DNA of 64,000 nt, taken from IMG/VR virus record IMGVR_UViG_3300047552_000910, positions 1 to 64,000 of that record. One strand, written 5' to 3'. Below the pieces are notes generated by a model that saw only the letters and a list, made by a program, of their open reading frames with translations, was not told the origin of the DNA and searched no databases. The position numbers and the translations under genes are program-made. Below, in pieces: positions 18,613-26,462 of this stretch; the stretch's first letter is position 1; every line of letters begins with the position of its first letter. The stretch is from a virus.

Positions 18613-19458
18613 TCAAACAGTAAACGGATAATTAATTGGAGAATGATAGTTATAATTCTGTAATTGTATATCGCTCATTCCAAATTGATTAATATCTTTA
18701 ATTTCAGGATTCAACCATAATTTTGGCGGAGTGAACGGCTCGCGAGATAATTGAATATTTGCATGTTCGATTTGATTTTCGTATATGTGCATATCGCCAA
18801 TAGAATAAATGAATTCTCCGACGTCTAAATCACAAACTTGCGCTATCATATGCGTCAATAAAGAATAAGATGCGATATTAAACGGACTGCCTAACGGTAA
18901 ATCTGCAGATCGTTGATATAATTGGCAACTTAATTTACCGTCGGTTACATCAAATTGGCTTAGTACATGACAAGGCGGTAGGCACATTTGATCCAATTCG
19001 CCCGGGTTATAATTCATTATAATGTGTCGACGGCTATTCGGATCTGTTTTAACACCATTAATTAAATTTTGAATTTGGTCAATTGATTCGCCGGAAGAAT
19101 TTCTCCAATCCCGCATTTGTTTCCCGTAAATTCTTCCACAATCGCCCGGGTAGTTTGCACGATCAATCCAATAATCAGCATAAGCATTTTCAGTCCATAT
19201 AGTTTTATACAAAGAATCTCTGCTGCTATGTAAAATTTCAGCTAGTCTCCGTTCGTCAGAACTACCTTCCAAGAACCACAATAATTCAGACACCATTGAT
19301 TTAAATGGTAACTTACGAGTAGTTATGGCGGGAAAACCATCTTGCAGATTAAAACGCATTTGATAGCCAAACACACTGACAGTATTAGTACCTGTTCTGT
19401 TTGTTTTTATTTTACCGTTATCTAATATATATTTAAGTGCTTTAAGATATTCTTTCAT
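18613..19458 (-). CDS. thyA: Thymidylate synthase (ThyA type)
   Basis: It converts dUMP to dTMP with methylene-tetrahydrofolate. The family signature is clear: R21 in the phosphate-binding loop, R143-R144 from the partner subunit, NPGELDQMCLPPCH with catalytic Cys163, and RSADLPLGSPFN at 183-194 binding dUMP. The length, 281 aa, is close to the usual 264. The start lies inside the end of the DHFR gene (17-bp overlap), so the two are translationally coupled and act together, DHFR recycling the dihydrofolate produced. It is the last gene of its transcript, ending at the shared hairpin. Confidence 0.97.
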   Translation of the reverse strand: MKEYLKALKYILDNGKIKTNRTGTNTVSVFGYQMRFNLQDGFPAITTRKLPFKSMVSELLWFLEGSSDERRLAEILHSSRDSLYKTIWTENAYADYWIDRANYPGDCGRIYGKQMRDWRNSSGESIDQIQNLINGVKTDPNSRRHIIMNYNPGELDQMCLPPCHVLSQFDVTDGKLSCQLYQRSADLPLGSPFNIASYSLLTHMIAQVCDLDVGEFIYSIGDMHIYENQIEHANIQLSREPFTPPKLWLNPEIKDINQFGMSDIQLQNYNYHSPINYPFTV

Positions 19459-19927
19459 ATTTTTCGATTACGCAAGTTTCTCCGACCATTTGATTCGTTA
19501 AATTAAACTGAGGTAGAAATGAATTGATTTCTATTTTAGTATCACAATTATATTTCCCCTTAATTCTAGTAATATACATTTTTTCTATTACGGGTATTGC
19601 TTGTAAAAGCAAATTGCCCCCGCCAATTACAAATATATTTTTTTCGGGCCACATTTCTTGGAGTGTAAGCAAATTTTGGCAAATATCACCATTAATTGTT
19701 TCAACTGGAAACTTTGCCGGAGCCTGCCTTGTAGCAACAATATTAATTCGATTAGGTAACGGTTTAGGCATTCCAGTGGAATTCCATGTATTAGAACCCA
19801 TTACTACTACGTGATTTAATGTAGTAGACTTAAACCAAAACATATCTTCCTTGTTAACAGGCCACGGCATGGAACCGTTAAGCCCCATGCCGTTTTCTTC
19901 GTCTATTGCAAAAATTGCAATTAACAT
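19442..19927 (-). CDS. folA: Dihydrofolate reductase
   Basis: 161 aa, the size of bacterial DHFR. The N-terminal MLIAIFAIDEENGMG strand, the G-S-M-P-W loop at 18-22, acidic E27/D28 for substrate protonation, VVVMGSNTW (about 40-48) and the VIGGGNLL NADPH loop all fit. It reduces dihydrofolate formed by the adjacent ThyA. The start overlaps the end of the upstream gene by 7 bp and its own end overlaps thyA, giving a tight three-gene run. Confidence 0.95.
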   Translation of the reverse strand: MLIAIFAIDEENGMGLNGSMPWPVNKEDMFWFKSTTLNHVVVMGSNTWNSTGMPKPLPNRINIVATRQAPAKFPVETINGDICQNLLTLQEMWPEKNIFVIGGGNLLLQAIPVIEKMYITRIKGKYNCDTKIEINSFLPQFNLTNQMVGETCVIEKYERIS

Positions 19928-20649
19928 TCGCCGAGGATGTCAGTTATTGCTGCAACAGTAGAAGTTTTAGGTGCACGAGCAGAACAGGCTTTCGATGCTA
20001 CGGACGGTGCTAGTCCGTTAGCAATTTTCCGGTAACTATTTGCTACTCTAAATAACTTATTCGCAGCAGCACGATATCTATCAGCTTTTTCTTCTGCAGA
20101 AAGTTCTTGCACAGTTGTTTCGAAATCAATTGGTACAAGATCTTCAACTGTTTTGAGGTGCGACGTTTCGTCCATTTCATCGGCTAACTTAGCAGCAACC
20201 GCGGCCTTTGGTGTTTCTTCTACCTTTGGTACTTCTTTCTTCGGAGTCTGCGCACTGTCGTCGGATTTGATAGCTAGTTCGTCTACCGGAATAGCCCGTT
20301 GATCTGCAATCATTTGATTAAGTTCTGATAACAAAATCTTAACATTTGAATTAGGAATCATTTCTACAGCATCGGTGGGCACTTTAATTAGCTTGCCCGC
20401 TACGTGTAATGCTGGTAGCATTGTGCTGCCGTCAGGAAACTGTGTTCTCGCCATTGCTTCTGCAAATTCAACAGCAGATTGACCAGCCGGACTCTCCACT
20501 AAATTAATAAGAGCATCGTGATAATCGTCTGCTAAGTTTTCTGTAGGAACGATAAGACAATTATACGCATCTCCTGGCAATGTTCGGTATGCAACCAAAC
20601 ATTTACGGTTAGTAGCAATTAAGCGCCCCACATGTTTGATGTTTGCCAT
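19921..20649 (-). CDS. Conserved phage protein of unknown function (242 aa)
   Basis: I do not recognise an enzyme family. The N-terminal 110 residues look folded (MANIKHVGRLIATNRKCLVA start); residues 115-185 are a Pro/Lys/Glu-rich linker (PKKEVPKVEETPKAAVAA), and the C-terminus has a helical EEKADRYRAAANKLFRVANSYRK-like segment. The start ATG overlaps the upstream stop (TAATG). It is probably soluble. A similar combination of folded head, acidic linker and helical tail is common in phage accessory proteins, but no function can be assigned. Confidence 0.65.
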   Translation of the reverse strand: MANIKHVGRLIATNRKCLVAYRTLPGDAYNCLIVPTENLADDYHDALINLVESPAGQSAVEFAEAMARTQFPDGSTMLPALHVAGKLIKVPTDAVEMIPNSNVKILLSELNQMIADQRAIPVDELAIKSDDSAQTPKKEVPKVEETPKAAVAAKLADEMDETSHLKTVEDLVPIDFETTVQELSAEEKADRYRAAANKLFRVANSYRKIANGLAPSVASKACSARAPKTSTVAAITDILGEC

Positions 20650-20897
20650 TATTCTTCCTCAGTTGTAGAAGGCTGCGCTGGTTGATGCTTTTCTATAGCC
20701 TCTAAGAATCGAGATAGCTTATCATAAATTTGGCCGATTGCAGTCATTTCGTTTGCACGAAATGCACCGCGGGTAGTTGCAACATCGACCACATTCTTCA
20801 ACGCAACTAAGTCGTTAATATTTAATTCAGCAATAGCGGGTTGCGCATTGTCTTCGAGAGTCTCGTTGGAAACTTCGTTTGTTACTTCTTCGGTCAT
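20649..20897 (-). CDS. Small conserved acidic protein (82 aa)
   Basis: The ATG at 20897 is chosen because GAGG lies 8 nt upstream, whereas longer starts lack a site. The central segment (IAELNINDLVALKNVVDVA, then TRGAFRANEM) is predicted helical and is the kind of conserved core I recall from small proteins of T4-like marine phages; both ends are acidic and disordered. The stop codon overlaps the next gene's start (TAATG), so the two are coupled. Function unknown. Confidence 0.7.
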   Translation of the reverse strand: MTEEVTNEVSNETLEDNAQPAIAELNINDLVALKNVVDVATTRGAFRANEMTAIGQIYDKLSRFLEAIEKHQPAQPSTTEEE

Positions 20898-20911
20898 TTT
20901 GTTTTCCTCTT

Positions 20912-21184
20912 TTAAGTTAAGTGCGGACAAGACAGCACAAGCATACTTAGCTCTTTCCTGTCTTCAAATCCTAGTTTATTATAATACACGATACTTGAAT
21001 TTTCTACTTGTACAATCGGTAAACAATAGTATCGCCCAGTTAAATTATTATGAATCCAATTGATTAGTTCAGTAACTATACTTGTTTCATAAATAATCAT
21101 TGAACTAAATGTTGGAACTGCATACTTTACTCGTCGCATGTTAAAATAATTTAACGGATTGGGTTTAAGTATTCGTTGAGTCAT
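20912..21184 (-). CDS. Small conserved phage protein (90 aa)
   Basis: There is no known domain. The C-terminal half (NNLTGRYYCLPIVQVENSS, then a KLGFEDRKELSMLVLSCP stretch) is a compact alpha/beta pattern I associate with conserved small proteins of T4-like phages. It sits in the same orientation and spacing as its neighbours, between the VWA gene and the 82-aa gene. The start codon is preceded closely by a TATAAATA string, probably too close to serve this gene. Function unknown. Confidence 0.65.
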   Translation of the reverse strand: MTQRILKPNPLNYFNMRRVKYAVPTFSSMIIYETSIVTELINWIHNNLTGRYYCLPIVQVENSSIVYYNKLGFEDRKELSMLVLSCPHLT

Positions 21185-21198
21185 ATATTTATACTAAA

Positions 21199-22362
21199 TC
21201 AACTTAGTTCCGAATAGTCTACAGTAATACCATGCGGAGCCTCAAATCCGGGCCGCCCGTGATTAATAAAAATTGTTGGGCAATACGACTCTTCGCCAAA
21301 CGAGCCAAAGTCATACATGTCGGAAAACATAATAAATCTTTTAGGGACAATATCATTTTCTCTCATATAATCCCAGTTACATTGAAAGTTTGTGCCACCA
21401 CCACCCTTCAACTTATAATCTAAAAATGTTTCCATGTTATACGCATTGAACGTTTCTTCGTTATAAACCCTAGTGTCAAACGTCCACAACTTTATTTGAA
21501 AGTCTTGATACTCTTCCATGATGCCTTTAATTTCTGATAAGAAGTCTTGGCATTGTTTATCACTAATCGAACCTGACAAATCTATGCTAACAGCAATGTC
21601 GATAGTGTCGGTGTAATTAGTTCCGGGTAGTATTGCAGTAGTGTGCCACCCTTTTCTATTAGGACGCATAAAACTATAATCATTCTTCACAGTACTTTGA
21701 ATTTGTTGGCGGAGCAACTCTCGCCAATTCATCTTTCTTTCGGTGATATCTCTAATTAAGCGTTCTATTGCACCAGGAACAGTGCCCGCAGCTTGTGCAG
21801 CTTGCAACGTGGCTTCGTACAATTCGTCGCGAATTGTAGCTAGTTCCTCTTTAGAATAAACAGGGCGGCCGTTGCCAGTATCCTTGTCCCATTCCATGTG
21901 CTCGTCAATGAGCTGGCCGAGCTTATTCAGCGATTCCTCGTCGTATTCTTTGTATATAATGTCGTATACTTGCTCGGCGCACATGCCTTTATATTTAGTG
22001 TCATGAAACGGCTTAGTTTCCTTAGGCACATCGCCGATTTTATCTTGAATCAGTATGCCGTTTACACAATAATCGGCGGCAATATTAAAGATTTTCTTAT
22101 GACGATTTTCGTATCTGCCCATATGGTCAAAAACATTATGCAGTATTTCGTGACAGAGAACGAACTCTACCTCTTTGATAGACATTTTATCAAAAAAATC
22201 ACGATTAAAGTAGATATGCCTGCCGTCCGTGGCAGCAGTATCACACCAGTCATTGTTTTCTACAATTTTCAAACGAGTAGCCATGTTACCAAAGTAAGAG
22301 TGCTTTAACAGCAATCCAACGCGAGCAGTAATGATTTTTTCAATGACTGGATCTGACATCAT
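21199..22362 (-). CDS. VWA-like protein with zinc-metallopeptidase-type N-terminus
   Basis: Residues 71-90 read HEILHNVFDHMGRYENRH, an HExxH helix with a downstream His as in the DUF2201/'putative metallopeptidase' family. The C-terminal half carries a von Willebrand A fold with a complete MIDAS start at 261-265 (D-L-S-G-S). In such proteins the VWA domain binds clients or partners of a MoxR ATPase. The gene lies 12 bp downstream of a MoxR-like gene and is surely co-transcribed from the sigma-70 promoter at 23508-23536. I infer a two-component remodelling machine; the target is unknown and proteolysis is not proven. Confidence 0.85.
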   Translation of the reverse strand: MMSDPVIEKIITARVGLLLKHSYFGNMATRLKIVENNDWCDTAATDGRHIYFNRDFFDKMSIKEVEFVLCHEILHNVFDHMGRYENRHKKIFNIAADYCVNGILIQDKIGDVPKETKPFHDTKYKGMCAEQVYDIIYKEYDEESLNKLGQLIDEHMEWDKDTGNGRPVYSKEELATIRDELYEATLQAAQAAGTVPGAIERLIRDITERKMNWRELLRQQIQSTVKNDYSFMRPNRKGWHTTAILPGTNYTDTIDIAVSIDLSGSISDKQCQDFLSEIKGIMEEYQDFQIKLWTFDTRVYNEETFNAYNMETFLDYKLKGGGGTNFQCNWDYMRENDIVPKRFIMFSDMYDFGSFGEESYCPTIFINHGRPGFEAPHGITVDYSELS

Positions 22363-22374
22363 AATACTCCTTGA

Positions 22375-23463
22375 TTAGTGAGAAATAGCAGCAACAATAT
22401 AAGAGCCGAATCGATTATGAAATTCGTCGAAGCAATCGATTTCATTCGGGTCCATTGGAAGACCATACTTCTTTAGTGCAAGACGGGCGCCAAGAATAAC
22501 AAGTTCGGTCTCAAAGTTGTCCATCATAAACCTAAAAAAGTTATTAACTTGCTTGCTCCAATCCTTAGCTCCAGCATCGCATGCTTCCTTCAGCTCGTAA
22601 CAAAGATTAATAGTCATAGAATACATAGCGGAAATTTCTTTAGTACTCAGTTTAGTGACTTTTCCTGATAGCACGTCACGGGGATCTGGCAGCTTAGAAG
22701 ACACTTTGCGATGCGCCATGAACTTGATAGCAAGTCCGTCTCCAACTGTGCCCGAGGTGAGATCCGTCAGTGTAGTATCGTCTGTATCGTTATCAGTTAG
22801 CAATTCCGACACAAATGTCCACGAGCGAGGAGTAGCAAACGCCTTACCGGAGCTCTTTGGATCAAAGTCGTGAAGATCCTTCTTATTAAGAGTAAGAAAA
22901 CCAATAACATCGGTGTGCAGTTTGTTAGTGACAGCCCAATCGAACCAATCATCCCAGTTAACGCGAATTTCAAGGTGAATAAACCTGTTACTAAGCGGAG
23001 CAGGCATTCTAAAAGTAACACCTCGGTCAGTTTCACGATTGCCCGCAGCAACAATAATGGTGTTGTTCGGCAAACGATATTGGCCAATCCTTCTATTAAG
23101 GATAAGTTGGTAAGCAGCCGCTTGTACTGCGGGAGGAGCAGAATTCATTTCGTCAAGAAACAAAATAACATGCGGGTGCTTGGAGGCAAGTTCTTCGTTC
23201 GGCAGTTCAGCTGGAGGTGCCCAAACCATAGTATTTGAGTTAGAGTCGAAGTACGGAATTCCTTTAATATCAGTTGGGTCCCACAAAGACAGCCTAACGT
23301 CGATAACGTGTGCAGACATTTCTTCGCCGAGCTGTTTGATAATGTCAGACTTACCGACGCCGGGCTCGCCCCACAAAAAGATAGGACGTTTGCTCTTGAA
23401 GGCTTTACGAAGACTTTTCTTAGCAGCGGAAGGCCCAACAGTACGTCCGATAATGTCACTCAT
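22375..23463 (-). CDS. MoxR-type AAA+ ATPase
   Basis: 362 aa. Walker A GEPGVGKS at 32-39, Walker B ILFLDE at 100-105, a sensor-1 Asn in AAGNRETD at 139-146, and an Arg-finger candidate at R160 (PLSNRF) are all in place, so it should hydrolyse ATP. Insert placement and the NSAPPAVQAAAYQL helix are typical of MoxR/AAA_5. MoxR proteins act with VWA partners to remodel or activate metalloproteins or complexes, and the next gene encodes a VWA protein. It is the first gene behind a near-perfect sigma-70 promoter, which suggests early host-driven expression. Confidence 0.9.
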   Translation of the reverse strand: MSDIIGRTVGPSAAKKSLRKAFKSKRPIFLWGEPGVGKSDIIKQLGEEMSAHVIDVRLSLWDPTDIKGIPYFDSNSNTMVWAPPAELPNEELASKHPHVILFLDEMNSAPPAVQAAAYQLILNRRIGQYRLPNNTIIVAAGNRETDRGVTFRMPAPLSNRFIHLEIRVNWDDWFDWAVTNKLHTDVIGFLTLNKKDLHDFDPKSSGKAFATPRSWTFVSELLTDNDTDDTTLTDLTSGTVGDGLAIKFMAHRKVSSKLPDPRDVLSGKVTKLSTKEISAMYSMTINLCYELKEACDAGAKDWSKQVNNFFRFMMDNFETELVILGARLALKKYGLPMDPNEIDCFDEFHNRFGSYIVAAISH

Positions 23464-23507
23464 TTTATATTCCTGTGTTTATTTACAAAAGTTGTTGCAG
23501 TAGTGTA

Positions 23508-23536
23508 ATTATAGTACAATTCCGATAAGCTGTCAA
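23508..23536 (-). promoter_or_regulatory. Consensus sigma-70 promoter for the MoxR/VWA operon
   Basis: On the minus strand TTGACA (23531-23536) and TATAAT (23508-23513) are separated by exactly 17 bp, matching the bacterial housekeeping consensus at every position. The MoxR start codon is 45 nt downstream of the -10 element. The -35 overlaps the stop codon of the upstream gene. It is likely used by unmodified host RNA polymerase, so early. Confidence 0.85.
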
Positions 23537-23913
23537 CTACGACCTCGTACAGCTTTACGAAGTGCAAATTTATTAATGTCGTCGGTAAACATTAGAAGTT
23601 CCACTCCTTTTTTTTCAGAAAAAACTATGATACTATTGTTAGTGAGATAGTATGGGCAATCCATAGTTTTTTCGAGGAATATAATAGTTAACGGACTAAG
23701 TATTGTGCCGGGCGCAAACGGAATTTCGTATGATTTGAGTTTTAACTCTTCAGTAAGAAATAATATACCTTCGTTGGATAATCTAAATGAGTTATCTATA
23801 TTAACCCTAGTGGATTTCCACCATTTCCTAGAATACATTTTAAGGTTGACGTCGTCAACACTTTTATCTGATTGTTTAAGGAAAATTTTAGTTAGTTCGT
23901 CTCGGGTAATCAT
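23533..23913 (-). CDS. Conserved phage protein (126 aa)
   Basis: No family is recognised with confidence. The pattern KMYSRKWWKS, then a 'NEGILFLTEEL' helix, SYEIPFAPGTI, a 'DCPYYLTNNSIIVFSEK' segment and a final acidic-to-basic tail is a compact alpha/beta domain that I recall as recurrent in T4-like marine phages. It lies two bases from its upstream neighbour and its stop codon coincides with the -35 element of the next operon. Soluble; function unknown. Confidence 0.65.
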   Translation of the reverse strand: MITRDELTKIFLKQSDKSVDDVNLKMYSRKWWKSTRVNIDNSFRLSNEGILFLTEELKLKSYEIPFAPGTILSPLTIIFLEKTMDCPYYLTNNSIIVFSEKKGVELLMFTDDINKFALRKAVRGRS

Positions 23914-23915
23914 AG

Positions 23916-24155
23916 TTAATCGCCAAACTTGCCGCCATCCATGTTAACAGAAACAACTCCAGTATTGTTTTTTATTGTTGAGATCACTTCGTCTTGGTTA
24001 GACAACAACTTTGACATCATCTCGTTTAATGTCAGGCTAATTAATCTAGCCTGTTGCATAGTGATTTGAATGTTAACTTGCTTATTTAATTCAGCCGCTC
24101 GAACTAATTGAATAAATTTTATAATAGGCGACATATTGATTTGATTTTGTAGCAT
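23916..24155 (-). CDS. Small helical protein (79 aa)
   Basis: The start directly abuts the stop of the exonuclease gene (TAA then ATG), with AAGG 11 nt upstream; an internal Met at residue 8 is an alternative. The sequence is mostly helical (LNKQVNIQITMQQARLISL, then LNEMMSKLL) and lacks Cys or membrane segments. Co-directional and coupled to the exonuclease gene. Function unknown. Confidence 0.6.
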   Translation of the reverse strand: MLQNQINMSPIIKFIQLVRAAELNKQVNIQITMQQARLISLTLNEMMSKLLSNQDEVISTIKNNTGVVSVNMDGGKFGD

Positions 24156-25175
24156 TTACACATACCTTGCTTGGAATGGCATAGCGTATTGCTCAATATT
24201 GTCAGAGATCCGTTTCATATCAAATTTATTACAAAATTTTAACATATGAATGCCTACTTGAGTTACTGCTTTTGGGGTAGAATTATTTTTAATAGTTTCC
24301 GTAATAAGTTGTTTAATATTATCCGGTTGTGCTGTAAGATCAATTAGCATTTTGTTTCTCGAATAATCGTCTAATACCCGATGATCCACTCCTTCATGAT
24401 CCACCCACCGTTGTAATTGTAAGTTATTCCAAGCCCACCCTTTATTGTTTCTGTCAGCAAATGCCTCCAATAACCCTACCTTATTCTTAGAACCTTTTAG
24501 CCTAACTCCAGGAAATGCCGAAAATACATTATCACCCGGGTCGCCTGTCATGCATTTTAAAAAAAGAGCAAGAGAAATCCAGTCTTCTTGTGGAGTAAAG
24601 TTGTTGTCAACTTTACCGATTTTTAATTTAGAATTTCTCTCTACGGTAAATGCCAATTTTTGCTTTTTATCATTGAAGACACCGTTGTGTGTAATTAAAT
24701 GTCCAGTTACTCCATTATATTGTTTAACATTGGTGTCGATTAATTGTACAAAATCGCTATCTGTTGATACAATAATATGCTGATCATCGGGGTGATGTTG
24801 AATCCACCCAGCAATTAAGTCATCTGCTTCGAGTTGTGGGTGCTGAAGAACTGTGCAATTTGTTTTTTCCGTAACAAAAGTTTTAATTTCATCAAATGCT
24901 TCCCAAAATAATGCATCTTCTTCTTGTTCGGCGGGAGACAATGCATTTCTTGCTACAGTTCTATTTTTTTTGTACGGAGAATATGCCTCTTTACGCCACG
25001 AGCGTCCTTCGAGACAAATTACAGTATGATCCCCGTGAAAATCACTCCATGCTTTTTTAATAGAATTAAATATTACATGAAATGCCATTCCTATTTTTAG
25101 ATCAGCATTACCTTGTACTGCATGTCTCGCCCTAAAAAATAAGTTTGCTGCGTCCAATAAGATGTATGTTGCCAT
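24156..25175 (-). CDS. 5'-3' exonuclease of the FEN/T4 RNase H family
   Basis: 339 aa. The metal-binding acids of the PIN-like FEN fold are visible: D8 (LLDAAN), E56 (CLEG), E116/D118/D119 (LEADD), D139 and D141 (STDSDF), and D212/D215 (GDPGDN). The helix-three-turn-helix follows (VFSAFPGVRLKGSK). In T4 this enzyme removes RNA primers and 5' flaps during lagging-strand synthesis. It fits with the clamp, loader and polymerase elsewhere in the window. Length is slightly above T4 RNase H (305). Confidence 0.93.
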   Translation of the reverse strand: MATYILLDAANLFFRARHAVQGNADLKIGMAFHVIFNSIKKAWSDFHGDHTVICLEGRSWRKEAYSPYKKNRTVARNALSPAEQEEDALFWEAFDEIKTFVTEKTNCTVLQHPQLEADDLIAGWIQHHPDDQHIIVSTDSDFVQLIDTNVKQYNGVTGHLITHNGVFNDKKQKLAFTVERNSKLKIGKVDNNFTPQEDWISLALFLKCMTGDPGDNVFSAFPGVRLKGSKNKVGLLEAFADRNNKGWAWNNLQLQRWVDHEGVDHRVLDDYSRNKMLIDLTAQPDNIKQLITETIKNNSTPKAVTQVGIHMLKFCNKFDMKRISDNIEQYAMPFQARYV

Positions 25176-25197
25176 TCGGTAGATATTCCGTTATAAG

Positions 25198-25617
25198 TTA
25201 AGTATGAGAATTTTTCAGTTTTTCTAAGTTTGCTAAGTCAACAAACCCAGCTTGCCGAGTAGCATCCATTCCTTCGTCTGAAAATATATTTCTTGCTAAA
25301 TCCCTAAACCATCTGTCGATAATACCTTCTTCGGTGTCCCCGTCAACTCCATACCCTTCTTTTTTAAGTTGAATAATAAAATATTCATTCCAGTCTAATT
25401 CAAAAAAACCATTGTTTGCATTAGTTGTATTAATGTGAGTTTTTATAACATCAACCCACGGTTCTTTTCTTGCAGTAGCTACTTCTTTTGCAACTAACTT
25501 AGCCGTTACCAGGTCCACTGACTGCTTTTTTTTACTAGGCTGTTGCTCTTCTAATGCTGCCAATTTATCTAATGCTAAATTTAGAGCATTTTCCAGCTTT
25601 TTAAGTTTTGCTTTCAT
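25198..25617 (-). CDS. Unknown protein with N-terminal coiled coil (139 aa)
   Basis: Residues 1-30 form a Lys/Leu/Glu heptad helix (LKKLENALNLALDKLAALEE); the rest has a Trp-containing domain (WVDVIKTHI, ELDWNEYFIIQLKKEGYGVD). The start overlaps the stop of the methyltransferase gene by four bases (ATGA). No catalytic motif is recognised. It could bind nucleic acid or a partner protein, but nothing in the sequence decides this. Confidence 0.6.
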   Translation of the reverse strand: MKAKLKKLENALNLALDKLAALEEQQPSKKKQSVDLVTAKLVAKEVATARKEPWVDVIKTHINTTNANNGFFELDWNEYFIIQLKKEGYGVDGDTEEGIIDRWFRDLARNIFSDEGMDATRQAGFVDLANLEKLKNSHT

Positions 25618-26258
25618 TGGAAATTCCTAATCGGTTGATTATATTGTTTACCTTTGATTATAACTAACATGCTATCGTAAAAGTGAACGGATTCAATATT
25701 TGAAACATCGATACCACTATCAAGTGAATTTCGAAGATGTTGTTCATTAATAACATCGATTAGTTTTTTTGAAAATTCTATCATCGAATCGGCGTTTTTA
25801 TATCCACCACCGTATTCATTCCAGTAACTAGTATGTAAATCTTCGCAAATATAAACTCCGCCGTGCGATATTTTCGGCCACACTTTTTTTAAAGTAACTA
25901 TTTGTTGTTCCATTGTATGGCCGCCGTCATCCAAGAAACAATCAATATACGGAATATCCAATAATGTATCATCCCAAAACGCGGGATTTGATTGATCACC
26001 AATAAAAATATTATTTGCGGGTAATTGCATATTTTTTACATTTGGATTTATGTCTATTCCGTAAATAGTTGCAGAATCACCAAAAAACTTGCGCCACATC
26101 TGTATGGAACCACCGTACATTATACCGACTTCCATGAAAATAGCAGATGCTTTGTCTTTAAACTTTGAAAAATACCTATCGTACACCTCAAAGTAACTAG
26201 TCCATTTATCTGATTGTAATGTGATTACGTTATCAAAAATTTCTCTCGTAGTGCTCAT
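25614..26258 (-). CDS. SAM-dependent methyltransferase (Methyltransf_24 / MycE-like)
   Basis: 214 aa with a class I Rossmann fold: motif I MEVGIMYGGS (42-51), acidic D69 after strand 2 (IYGIDINP), and DDGGH (110-114), the metal-binding signature of the cephalosporin-hydroxylase/macrolide-sugar O-methyltransferase group, followed by WPKISHGGVYICEDLH. These enzymes usually methylate sugar hydroxyls. The substrate here is unknown; a glycan or a hypermodified base are both possible given the glycosyltransferase and 7-deazaguanine genes nearby. It overlaps the next gene by 4 bp. Confidence 0.8.
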   Translation of the reverse strand: MSTTREIFDNVITLQSDKWTSYFEVYDRYFSKFKDKASAIFMEVGIMYGGSIQMWRKFFGDSATIYGIDINPNVKNMQLPANNIFIGDQSNPAFWDDTLLDIPYIDCFLDDGGHTMEQQIVTLKKVWPKISHGGVYICEDLHTSYWNEYGGGYKNADSMIEFSKKLIDVINEQHLRNSLDSGIDVSNIESVHFYDSMLVIIKGKQYNQPIRNFQ

Positions 26259-26266
26259 TTAATACC

Positions 26267-26461
26267 TTAATTAGTTGTAATAACAATGCCAACGCCATCG
26301 ACGTACACAACTCCTGTAACCATGATATATGCATCGTTGTTTTGAACAAATATAGGAGTAGTCATGTTTCCTTTTTGTATTTGTCCTGAAGACTTGTCTT
26401 GATTTTGTTGCCAAAGGTCAATTATCTTTTTTGAAATATCGTAAGAATCTAAAAAGTCCAT
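26267..26461 (-). CDS. Small unknown protein (64 aa)
   Basis: The ATG at 26461 is preferred over upstream in-frame ATGs because it follows the queE stop (TAG-T-ATG) with GGAAG 5 nt upstream. It has an N-terminal amphipathic helix and a beta-rich C-terminal half (AYIMVTGVVYVDGVGIVITTN). No family recognised. It is coupled to queE and precedes the methyltransferase gene. Confidence 0.5.
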   Translation of the reverse strand: MDFLDSYDISKKIIDLWQQNQDKSSGQIQKGNMTTPIFVQNNDAYIMVTGVVYVDGVGIVITTN

Positions 26462-26462
26462 A

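Noticed and set aside
21186-21193. TATAAATA late promoter on the minus strand
   Set aside because: It is only 2 nt before the start codon of the 90-aa gene, so a transcript starting downstream would lack that start; it could still serve later genes but is not supported.
22797-23459. Several overlapping frames opposite or out of phase with the MoxR gene
   Set aside because: The AAA+ motifs define the true frame; the others have no sites and no recognisable content.
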